Shown: positions 55,795-64,000 of the stretch, piece after piece
Layout: every line of letters starts with the position of its first letter
Numbering within the stretch: the first letter of the stretch is position 1
From: Zea mays
Taxonomy: Eukaryota > Streptophyta > Magnoliopsida > Poales > Poaceae
Direction: 5' to 3'
Assembly (NCBI RefSeq): GCF_902167145.1
Contig: NC_050104.1
Location: 110,929,849 to 110,993,848, forward strand
Length of the DNA stretch: 64,000 nt
Notes under the pieces: model-generated
The model's input: the letters and a program-made list of their open reading frames with translations, nothing else
What the model was told of the DNA's origin: nothing
Database searches by the model: none
Program-made: the position numbers and the translations under genes

Positions 55795-58700
55795 AGTATA
55801 GACGTGATCCTTGGTATGTCATGGTTAAGAAAGGCAAAGGCGTTTTATACATTGTGCTAAAGGAACCATAGAACTCACCAGTTCCAAAGGAGAAAGATTT
55901 GAAGTTGGAATTGCAGTAACTACCGCCACCAGACTAGCGACATTCTTAGTGGATGGGAAGTTGTTGGTGTCAACATCCGTGTGGTTAAGGATTTTCCGGA
56001 TGTCTTTCTAGAGGAGTTACCAGGGATGCCACCATATAGGGAAGTTGAGTTTGTCATTGATATCTTACCTAGGACTGCTCCTATTTCTAAACGGCTATAC
56101 ATGATGTCCTTAGAACAATTAAAGGAACTTAAGAAGCAATTAACGGCATTACAAGAGACTGGGTACATTCGTTTGCATTCTTCACCATGCAGAGCGCCGG
56201 TTCTATTTGTACAGAAGAAAGATGGATCGCAAGGGATGTGCGCGGATTATAGGACCCTTAATGATGTCACTATGAAGAACAAGTATTTGTTGCCCTGCGT
56301 TGAGGATTTATTTGGTCAGAGGAGAGGTGCTAGGATATTCTCGAAGATTGATCTCCGATCGGGTTATCACCAAATGAAGATTAGGCCATCGGATATTCCC
56401 AAGACGGATTTCTCGACCCGATATGGTTTATATGAGTTCATGGTTATGTCGTTTGGATTAACTAATGCACCAGCTTATTTTATGGATTTAAAGAATAAGG
56501 TGTTCGTGAACTGGACAGATTCGTCGTGGTTTTCATCGGCGATATTTTAATTTACTCCAAGAGTGATAGTGATCATGATGAACATCTGAGATTGGTGCTA
56601 CAGAAGCTACGAGATAATCAACTCTACGCCAAGTATAGTAAATGCAAGTTCTTGATTGACGAGGTGTCATTCCTTGGACATATCATTTCTAATGGAGGAA
56701 TATCAGTGGATCCTGCTAAAGTCAAGGAGATAGTGGTGTGGAGCATACCCACTATAGTTATGGAGATTCGGAGTTTCTTGGGAGTTGCAAGATCTTATCG
56801 GAGATTTATTGAAGGATTTCCTAAGATTGCTAAGCCTATGACCTCACTTCTGGAGAAAGGAAGAGAGTTTAAGTGGGACGAGAAGTGCCAAGATAATTTT
56901 GATCAATTAAAGAAGAGATTGATGTCGCCACCAGTGTTGGTTATGCCAGATCTATAGAAGGGATTTGACATTTATTGTGACGCATGTGGCCAAGGCTTGG
57001 GATGTGTGCTCATGCAAGAAGGACATGTGATCGCCTACACGTCTCGTCAGTTGCGGAAACAAGAGTTGAACTACCCCACTCATGATTTAGAACTAGCAGC
57101 TGTAGTGCATGCGCTTAAGATATGGAGGAATTATATCATGGGAATCCAGAGCCGAGTGTACACGGATCATAAGAGTATGAAGTATATATTCACTCAGAAG
57201 GATCTCAACCTTAGGCAACGCCGTTGGTTGGAGCTTACTAAGGATTATGATTTGGAGATTCACTATCACCCGGGCAAGGCAAATTTGGTTGCAGATGCCT
57301 TGAGTCGAAAGGAGCATGTTCATTCAACTGTTCTTGCCCAGCTACCCGATGAGATTATTGAGGATTTCAGGAGACTTAACCTGGGGATAGTTGCTCACAC
57401 TAAAGGAGTTACTATTGATGTGGAACCTACCTTGGAGCAAGAAATCCACAAAGGACAGATTGGTGATGCTAAGAGATTAATGATCTGGTTACTGAAGGTC
57501 GAGGTCCAGAATTCATGGAAGATGAGCAAGGCACAGTATGGTTCAAGGATCGGATATGTGTTCCTGAGATTGATAGCCTTCGTGAGACTATACTGAAGGA
57601 AGCCCATGACTCGGATTATTCTATTCATCCTAGGAGTACCAAAATGTATCAGGATTTGAAGCAGAAGTACTGGTGGTATGGACTGAAGAGAGATGTGGCT
57701 GCACATGTGGCTATGTGCGATGTGTGTCAAAGAGTTAAGGCCGAACACCAAAGACCAGCTGGACTATTATACCCATTAAAGATAACCGAATGGAAGTGCG
57801 AAGAGATTGGTATGGATTTTATTACTGGATTGCCTCGCACCCAGAAAGGATATGATGCTATATGGGCGATTGTGGATAGATTGACTAAAGTGGCCCACTT
57901 CATTCCTGTCAAGACCACTTATAAAGGTTCTCAACTAGTAGAGTTATATATGGCTTGGATTGTGTGTTTACATGGAGTACCAAAGAAGATCGTTTCTGAT
58001 CGAGGTTCACAGTTTACCTCAAGATTCTAGAAAAGTTTTCATGAGAATATGGATATGAAGTTGAATTTTAGTTTGGCCTACCATCCTCAGACTGATGGAC
58101 AGACTGAAAGGACTAATTAAGTATTAGAAGATATGTTGAGAGCTTGTGCCCTTCAGCATGGAGGAAGTTGGGACAAGAGTCTACCTTATGTTGAGTTCTC
58201 ATATAATAATAGTTACCAGGACAGTCTGAAGATGTCACCTTTTGAAGCTTTGTATGGCAGGAAATGCAGGATTCCTCTATATTGGGATCAGACTAGAGGA
58301 AGCTAGTTCTTTGGACCTGAACTTATTCAAGAGGCAGAAGAACAAGTCTTTATAATCAGGGAGAACTTGAGGGTAGCTCAGACCAGGCAAAAGAGCTACA
58401 CTAATAATAGAAGAAGACCACCGGAGTTTGAGGAAGGAGATTATGTGTACCTCAAGGTGTCACCACTTCATGGAATGAAGAGATTTAAAGTCAAGGGAAA
58501 TTGTCCCCTCATTTTATTGGACCATTCCGAGTTTTTAGGCGAGTTGGAGAGATGGCCTATCAACTCGAGCTACCTGATAATCTATCTGGTGAGCATAATG
58601 TTTTCCATGTGTCTCAACTAAAGAAGTGTCTCCGTGTACCTGAGGAACAGTTACCAATGGAAGAGCTCAGTGTTCAGGGTGATTCGACTTACAAGGAGTA

Positions 58701-58860
58701 TCCTGTCAAGATTCTTGATACATTGACTCGAGTTACAAGAAATAAGGTGATAAAGATGTGCAAAGTGCAATGGAGTTATCATGGAGAAGATGAAGGTACT
58801 TGGGAAAGAGAAGAAGAGCTTCGCATAGATTTTCCCCATCTTTTCTCTAGTCATTCCTAA
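55795..58860 (+). pseudogene. pol: E7 pol, multiply broken
   Basis: Starts in the protease tail (SSIDVILGMSW-like codons). RT 55981-56550 has intact fingers, but the catalytic box reads FIGD at 56532-56543, with Gly for the first Asp, after a frameshift near 56510. A stop lies at 56955. RNase H ([14 protein letters not shown]) leads to a frameshift near 57470. Integrase HHCC and first Asp (GMDFITGLP) come next, with [11 protein letters not shown] at 57985, a stop at 58028 and more stops near 58120 and 58305. A frameshift at 58500 is followed by the last piece, with a chromodomain (KMCKVQWSYHGEDEGTWE) and a stop at 58858-58860. Confidence 0.85.
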
Positions 58861-58883
58861 AATCTCGAGGACGAGATTCTTTT

Positions 58884-58897
58884 TAAGGGGGGTAGGA
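58884..58897 (+). other. E7 polypurine tract
   Basis: TAAGGGGGGTAGGA, directly before the LTR start at 58900. Confidence 0.85.
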
Positions 58898-58899
58898 TT

Positions 58900-60606
58900 T
58901 GTAATACCCACTTTGTAAAAGAAAATCTAAGAGTAGAAATTATATTCCTTTTCATATATGGGTGTCATCCCTATTTATCATTTCATGCAGACACCTCACT
59001 TACACCAATAAATAATTAACAAAAGACACTCAATTAAATCATGCATCATGTTGAGGTTTCTATTTTTTGTGTGCATCTTGTGACAGTATAAAAAATCATA
59101 TGAAAAGAAATATATTAAAGCACACAATATAATTTAAGGTCTAACAGAAATTCTAGAAGTGAGAAAGGAGGAAAAGAAATAATATATAATACAAAACAAA
59201 AAGTATAAAATTTAAACTCTGTCCATTGTGGTAAGATTAAAATCTATCTTTTATTGAGTACAAAAGTAACATGTATATTTGGAGTCTAAATTGGAAATTT
59301 AAAATGAAAGGGGAAAGATAAACCAGAAAAAGGATAAAAGAGACCCCCATTCGTGGGCCAACTTACACCAATCCGGCCCAATACACCACCCACTGCGTCG
59401 CCCACCTGACCGGGATCTCGCGCACGCGGGGGCTGACATTAGGGGCCCACTGGCATCTGCTTATCGCTTGCGCGCTCACTCCTTTCCCGCTGACACCTGG
59501 GCGTCGTCAACGGCTCGTCCGAGCTTCGCGCGGATGGTAGGTGAACCGTACGCGACTTCACCGTGGGCGGGGGAAGTGGAGGTCGTTGCACCCGATGACG
59601 TTGCCTGAGGATAAATCCTCGCATTTCCTTCCCCGACCACGTGTGCGCCCTTGCCCTGTTCCACCATCCCCGAGAATCACATGTTGGAGCGTCGTTGCGG
59701 ACCGTGAAGGGAGGCGACCGCTGCTGCACCCGTTCTTCGCCGGTGAAGCAAATTGGGGCGCGTGGTTGCCAACGACCTTCGCCGCGCCCTAGAGAGTGAG
59801 ATTGGCACCGCTGCGGAACCAATCGGACCGCGAATCCAGTGGATTTCCTCACCGGTGTAGGCAGAATGCGGCAAACTCGCCCATCACCGTGGGTGGGGCG
59901 CTTTGCTGCCGAATCCCCAACGAGGTACCTCCTAAGCCTTCTGTAATCGCCTTCTAGTTATTTTGTAACCATCGTATGCGTGCTGTTGTGCCTCACTGGT
60001 ATTCCGGCTGTGGACCGACCATGGCGCCACCGCTGGGGACCGGTTCGCCGTCGTGGGCACGGTCGGAGGGGAGGAGATGGACCTCGTCCGTTGGATACTA
60101 GCCAACGGTCGCGATTAGATAGTAGGTATACCGCTTCGGGCGGGGGAAATCGTAGCCATTGATCTCTGCATCAACGGATTAGATTAGATCTTCAAATAAC
60201 TCTTCGACCCTTTTAAATCCGCTTCGTTGATCTGTGATCCTGCGGTCCTGGTGCCATACCGGTTCATCACCTGCGGAATTAAATCTGTGCCATCCGTGTG
60301 TAATCAAACGGACAAGATTAGTCAATACCCCTTCGTCGTGTACATTCCTTAAAGAGCCCCTTAGGTCTTAGGGATTTAAACTGCAGTCTAGTTCAATAGT
60401 TCTCTGTGTCTTAGGCAATTTGCGCAGAGACCCCTGCACTTTCCAGAAAATGAGGCCCAGTCCAGTGCTGTTTTAAAATGAATATATGACTTAGAAAATA
60501 GATTTTTAATACAAAAACAAATGCTAGAGCTTGTTTATTCCATAGAAAATTCATATGAACTCCAAATCACTCCATTCCAGTTTCTAAAATTTTGTAACAT
60601 TATTAT
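58900..60606 (+). repeat. 3' LTR of E7, interrupted by E8
   Basis: Starts TGTAATACCCAC. AT-rich U3 to about 59340, then GC-rich, then AT-rich. The end (60340-60606) parallels 13050-13325 of the E3 LTR. A first-exon type donor, CAACGAG|GTACC, is at 59924|59925. ATTAT at 60602-60606 would be the duplication of E8. No gene in this stretch. Confidence 0.85.
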
Positions 60607-60779
60607 TGTCGGGGACCATAATTAGGAGTACCCTCAAGGCTCCTAATTCTCAGCTGGTAACCCCCATCAGCATAAAGCTGCAAAGGCCTGATGGGTGCGA
60701 TTAAGTCAAGGATCAGTCCATTCGAGGGACTCGATCACGCCTCGCCCGAGCCTAGCCTCGGACAAGGGCAGCCGACCCC
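60607..60779 (+). repeat. E8: first 173 bp of a Huck/Flip-like LTR
   Basis: Begins TGTCGGGGACCATAATTA and aligns base by base, with scattered differences, to the outer end of the E1 LTR (minus 10075 downward). It breaks off at 60779, where E9 begins; the remainder must lie beyond the right edge. Plus-strand orientation, opposite to E1. Confidence 0.88.
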
Positions 60780-61422
60780 TGTTGGGGACCTTCGGCCTCC
60801 GAAGGTCCTCAAAAACAGGATTTAACAGTATTTCTGTAGTACAATGTGTGAACAGGTACCTTCGGACTAAAATTGGCATTGCAGTAGACCGGGATAATAC
60901 GAAGGTTGATACAGAGCCGAAGGTGCGAGCAGGAAAGCTTCGGCGTAACAGCAAAGAGTGGAACCGACTTAAAGATGAAAAGGCTATTCAGACCTCAATA
61001 GACTACTATAGAGTTATTATCAAATGTAAAGGGCATGAATGTAATTTTGTAAGGGCTGTGTCCCGTGTCTATAAATAGGTGAACAGTATCCCCGTACTGT
61101 TCACGCTGACTTGGCATTTGTTTTCTGCGTCACGCTTGTACTATCATTTCCTTCCGATTGAAGGTACACTTGTAGTTCAATAATATTTTTGTTTATGCCC
61201 AATAATAATAAATGATTGTTCATGTTTCTTTTACATTCTTTATTTTTCATCCTTCGTCATTGTTTGATGAATTTATAAAGGTATGTCCTTCACAACCTTC
61301 GTCCGCAAGTCATTATATCCTGAGGGAAATAATGCTTCGGAGGACGAAGGATATTAACGATTAACATTTTCTATGTTGCCTTGTTCTTAACTCTTGAAGC
61401 ACTTAAGAACAAGTCCCCAACA
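60780..61422 (+). repeat. 5' LTR of E9 (643 bp)
   Basis: TGTTGGGGAC at the left end and its exact reverse complement GTCCCCAACA at the right end. Rich in the words CTTCGG and GAAGG, which recur through the element. Confidence 0.93.
61070..61077 (+). promoter_or_regulatory. TATA box of E9 LTR
   Basis: TATAAATA in GTGTCTATAAATAGG, about 290 bp into the LTR. It is the clearest core promoter in the window; the start site would be near 61105. Confidence 0.8.
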
Positions 61423-61423
61423 T

Positions 61424-61441
61424 TGGCGCCCACCTCCGGTG
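61424..61441 (+). other. E9 primer binding site
   Basis: TGGCGCCCACCTCCGGTG, one base after the LTR end, of the TGGCGC type common in Tat-lineage elements. Confidence 0.8.
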
Positions 61442-61496
61442 AACTCACTTCCATTTCTTGAGCTTTTCAACACCTTCGGCAAGCATCACCTTCGTC

Positions 61497-62909
61497 ATGC
61501 CGCCAAAGAAGACTTCAGCACCAGGGGCTGGCACGCTGCAGCCGCTGGACCCCAATCAAGACGTCCTTTCTCTTAGAGAGGCACGAAGCCAGAAGAGGAA
61601 GGCTACTAGTCCAACACCTCCGGAGGATGATCTAGATCAAGAAATTCAAAATCTGGAAATCCTTCAGCAGCAGGTTCAACGCAAGAAGGAGAAGATGGCC
61701 AGGCTAGTTGAACTGCAGAGGCAGATAGACGAAGCCTCTGAAGAAGTTCGTCATCTTGCTCAAGATGAACAACACCGAAGGCCTCAACATCAAGATCTTC
61801 ATCAGGAGGGCTTTCCCAACGAAGATGACTGGTATGACAATTTCCATCATGGGAATTTTGTTTTTGATGATGCTTCTCCCCTGTCCGCTGAGCTGCAGGC
61901 TACACCTTGGCCTCCGTCTTACAAGCCGCCTCAGCTCCCCGTATTTGATGGCCACTCAGACCCGAAGCAGTTTTTGATGAGCTACGAAGCAACAGTGTCT
62001 TCGTACGGTGGCAATGCTTCAGTCATGGCCAAATCTTTTGTTATGGCTGTCAGAAGTGTTGCTCAAACCTGGTATTCCTCCCTTCGACCAGGAACGATCA
62101 CTTCGTGGCAGAAGCTGAAGGATTTGTTGTTAACTAGCTTTCAAGGGTTTCAGACGAAGCCGGTCACTGCTCAGGCTCTCTTCCAATGTACCCAGGACCA
62201 TGAAGAGTACCTTCAGGCATATGTCCGAAGGTTTCTACGATTGAGGGCACAAGCGCCAACAGTGCCCAATGAGATTGTCATTGAGGCTATGATCAAGGGG
62301 CTTCGGCCAGGGCCGTCAGCACAGTATTTTGCCAGGAAGCCACCACAAACACTGGAAAAGCTGCTCCAGAAGATGGACGAATACATTCGAGCTGACAATG
62401 ACTTTCGTCAAAGAAGGGAGGAGGCTTTCAGGTTTTCTGAAATGACTAGGGGCTTCGGAGGGAGGTTTTACCCGAGGCATGTGAGATCAATTCACAATTC
62501 TACACAAAATGATGACAGAGGAAGCCAACAGCAAAGGCCACAATGCTCCTCACAGGCTTCTGGACAACAGCAAAACTCCTTCCGACCACCAGCTCCAAGA
62601 GGCAGAGGCGCCAGGGGCTTCGGAGGAAGATTTGGCGATCAACCGAGAAGAATCTTTTGCTTATTCTGTGGTGAGAACAAAGGCCATACTACCAGGATGT
62701 GCCATGTTACTATTCAGAAGCAAAAGGAAATAGCTGAAGCAGCAGCACAGCAAGCCCAGCCGAAGCAGGTTATGCATACAGCTTCGTATCATTCGCCCTA
62801 CATCCCAGAATATGTGGGCAACCATCCTGCAGTCTCTGCTGCTTCGGCGAGTCAGCCTCAAGCTTCCTGGCAACAGCCTCCGCCTCCACCTCCGTTGCAA
62901 CAAGGCTAG
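61497..62909 (+). CDS. gag: E9 Gag polyprotein, intact
   Basis: 470 residues with no break. The start is chosen at ATG 61497 (MPPKKTSAPGAG), 75 bp after the LTR, because the frame has no earlier ATG. Residues 45-93 form a strong heptad coiled coil (IQNLEILQQQVQRKKEKMARL). The retrotransposon capsid domain covers roughly 140-320 (LPVFDGHSDPKQFLMSYEA, AQTWYSSLRPGTITSWQKL, VRRFLRLRAQAPTVPNEI). A Gln/Arg/Gly-rich stretch leads to a zinc knuckle at 388-402 (CLFCGENKGHTTRMC) with five residues between Cys2 and His where CX2CX4HX4C is usual. The tail is Gln/Pro-rich. It assembles the particle and binds RNA. It ends at TAG 62907 with no pol in frame. Confidence 0.92.
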   Translation: MPPKKTSAPGAGTLQPLDPNQDVLSLREARSQKRKATSPTPPEDDLDQEIQNLEILQQQVQRKKEKMARLVELQRQIDEASEEVRHLAQDEQHRRPQHQDLHQEGFPNEDDWYDNFHHGNFVFDDASPLSAELQATPWPPSYKPPQLPVFDGHSDPKQFLMSYEATVSSYGGNASVMAKSFVMAVRSVAQTWYSSLRPGTITSWQKLKDLLLTSFQGFQTKPVTAQALFQCTQDHEEYLQAYVRRFLRLRAQAPTVPNEIVIEAMIKGLRPGPSAQYFARKPPQTLEKLLQKMDEYIRADNDFRQRREEAFRFSEMTRGFGGRFYPRHVRSIHNSTQNDDRGSQQQRPQCSSQASGQQQNSFRPPAPRGRGARGFGGRFGDQPRRIFCLFCGENKGHTTRMCHVTIQKQKEIAEAAAQQAQPKQVMHTASYHSPYIPEYVGNHPAVSAASASQPQASWQQPPPPPPLQQG

Positions 62910-63280
62910 CAGCCAGAAGGGAGCCAATATGCTCCGCATCAAAGGGACTTCAGAGAACAGTCCGAAGCTCGCACGGTCAACAGCACTGTGCCAGAGTCAA
63001 AGCACATCTATTGACAAATATCCTACCTTAATAAGCAATCTTTTCATTCAGTTTTATTTTCTGTAATAAAGGACATTGTTTAGGTTACATGTAATTAGTT
63101 TCGTTCATTCCTATAAGAGAAATATGTTTTCTTCAAAGGCTTGTCATAATAAAAAGGACCTTCGGACTATCGAAAGTTCTTCGAAGCAAGTTTGACGAAG
63201 TCACAAAAAGTCGTTCTAAGGAACGCAGAGTAAGTTTGATGAAGTCACAAAAAGTCGTTCCGAAGGGAGCGCGGTGTAAG
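62910..63280 (+). other. non-coding region after E9 gag, with a 44-bp repeat
   Basis: No domain-bearing frame. Two copies of a 44-bp unit (AAGTTTGACGAAGTCACAAA start) lie at about 63188-63231 and 63232-63275 and lead into the 80-bp array. Confidence 0.7.
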
Positions 63281-63590
63281 TTTTCTGCTCCAAAGTCGTT
63301 CCAAAAGGAATGCAGAGCATACAGCGAAAAGTCAACGCTGATACCGCCTAAGTAAAAGGCGAAGAAGCTCCAAAGACGTTCCTAAGGGAATGCAGAGCTT
63401 ACAGCGAAAAGTCAACGCTGATTCCGCCTAAGTAAAAGGCGAAGAAGCTCCAAAGACGTTCCTAAGGGAATGCAGAGCTTACAGCGAAAAGTCAACGCTG
63501 ATTCCGCCTAAGTAAAAGGCGAAGAAGCTCCAAAGACGTTCCTAAGGGAATGCAGAGCTTATAGCGAAAAGTCAACGCTGATTTACAAAA
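63281..63590 (+). repeat. 80-bp tandem repeat array in E9
   Basis: Nearly four units: 63281-63360, 63361-63440, 63441-63520 and a partial one to about 63584. Each runs GAAGAAGCTCCAAAGACGTT, then GGGAATGCAGAGC, GCGAAAAGTCAACGCTGATT, CCGCCTAAGTAAAAGGC. Units two and three are nearly identical; the first is diverged. Short inverted words occur within the unit (for example AGCG and CGCT). Confidence 0.92.
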
Positions 63591-64000
63591 AGATTATGTG
63601 TTTTATCGCGCAGATATGTGTGTATCTTCGGAACATCACCTTACATAGCATAACATCATCACATCATCTTTGCATAACATAAGCATCATACATCATACTG
63701 CATGTGGCATAAGAAAGAAGTATGATACCAATCTTCGGGAAAACGCTTTGAAAAAGGGGGCAAATCATGCCGTCACAAGGAGAAACAATATTGATCTCTC
63801 AAGTATAGCCTTGAAGAAAGTTTCCACGAAGCTTCAGCACTTTTCAGGATACTTCGGATATTGTTGTGATAAATGGTAATTCTTCACGAAGCATGAAAAG
63901 AAGGGAAGGTGTTTTTTCGCCAGACTCAAAAACGGTACGTATGTAAAGTTTCATGCATCGTAAAGAATTGAACCATAAAGAAAAATAAAACGAATATATT
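63591..64000 (+). other. E9 internal non-coding sequence to the window edge
   Basis: AT-rich, with repeated ACATCAT-type words near 63640-63700 and the family word CTTCGG. A 69-codon frame at 63670-63879 has no recognisable domain and I do not call it. Confidence 0.5.

Larger units (their letters stand above)
55603..60606 (+). mobile_element. E7: old Tekay/Del-like element lacking 5' LTR and gag
   Basis: Begins inside the leader (55603-55760 parallels 15184-15340 of E3), jumps at about 55770 from the gag start to the end of the protease region, and continues with pol, a polypurine tract and a 3' LTR that E8 interrupts at 60606. Pol is closest to E4. Left boundary: a direct join to the truncated E5 LTR. 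Confidence 0.85.
60780..64000 (+). mobile_element. E9: zeon/cinful-like Ty3/gypsy element (5' part)
   Basis: LTR 60780-61422 with 10-bp inverted ends, TGGCGC-type primer site, one intact gag ORF, then non-coding sequence with tandem repeats. No protease or pol appears in the 1091 bp after gag. LTR length (643 bp) and this plan resemble the maize zeon-1 family, which lacks pol; this is recalled knowledge. ACCCC at 60775-60779 would be the target duplication. The 3' part is outside the window. Confidence 0.85.

Noticed and set aside
63281..63590. Regularly spaced repeats considered as a CRISPR array
   Set aside because: Units are contiguous 80-bp tandem copies without variable spacers, inside a plant retrotransposon.
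63670..63879. 69-codon frame at the right edge of E9
   Set aside because: AT-rich, no domain, not preceded by gag-like context.
1..64000. Search for an ordinary host gene between the elements
   Set aside because: Apart from about 2 kb of unassigned sequence in E2 and near 22430-22556, all of the window is assigned to retrotransposons; no exon with a recognisable host protein was seen.

Overview
The window looks like a stretch of a large grass genome, most likely maize (Zea mays). It is built almost entirely of LTR retrotransposons nested in one another. No host gene, rRNA, tRNA, CRISPR array or bacterial feature could be supported. The LTR families, the initiator-Met-tRNA type primer sites and LTRs of 3-5 kb all fit the maize intergenic fraction. 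Family names (Huck/Flip-like, Tekay/Del-like, zeon-like) are recognition from memory, not a database result.

Layout, left to right. E1 (1-10075, minus) is a decayed Tat-lineage Ty3/gypsy element with one complete LTR (8860-10075), a broken gag-pol with a second, archaeal-type RNase H, and a long 3' region running off the left edge. E2 (10076-11571, continuing at 21958) is an unclassified LTR-type remnant. E3 (11572-21952, plus) is a very young Tekay-like chromovirus inserted in E2 with target duplication GTGGG; it has one amber codon in RT, and a deletion fuses pol to the middle of its 3' LTR. E4 (about 22557-27669, minus) is an old, heavily mutated Tekay-like element. E5 (27670-55602, plus) is a chromovirus inserted in E4. 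E6 (28356-43770, minus) sits inside the 5' LTR of E5: it is 15.4 kb long, has two 4609-bp LTRs, target duplication TTGCG and a nearly open gag-pol. E7 (55603-60606, plus) is another old Tekay-like element lacking gag and its 5' LTR. E8 (60607-60779) is the first 173 bp of a Huck-like LTR inserted in the LTR of E7. E9 (60780 to the right edge, plus) is a zeon/cinful-like element inserted in E8.

The nesting gives a relative order: E4 and E7 are oldest, then E5, then E6; E2 predates E3; E7 predates E8, which predates E9. Only E6 and E9 keep long open frames. E6 needs only three nonsense codons explained to be fully open.

Two features go beyond routine annotation. First, the LTRs of E3, E5 and E6 each hold the same arrangement: a donor after a GC-rich first exon, a short acidic middle exon, an AG|GCAAG donor, and a terminal exon with a stop. 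The junction phases match in all three, and E4 keeps the first donor and the middle exon, with mostly synonymous differences from E3. This suggests a spliced small protein carried inside the LTRs of these chromoviruses, although no start codon could be found. Second, E5 and E6 each carry an extra reading frame between the 5' LTR and gag. In addition, nonsense codons in E3, E5 and E6 are almost all TAG or TGA, as expected from decay of methylated CHG and CG sites.
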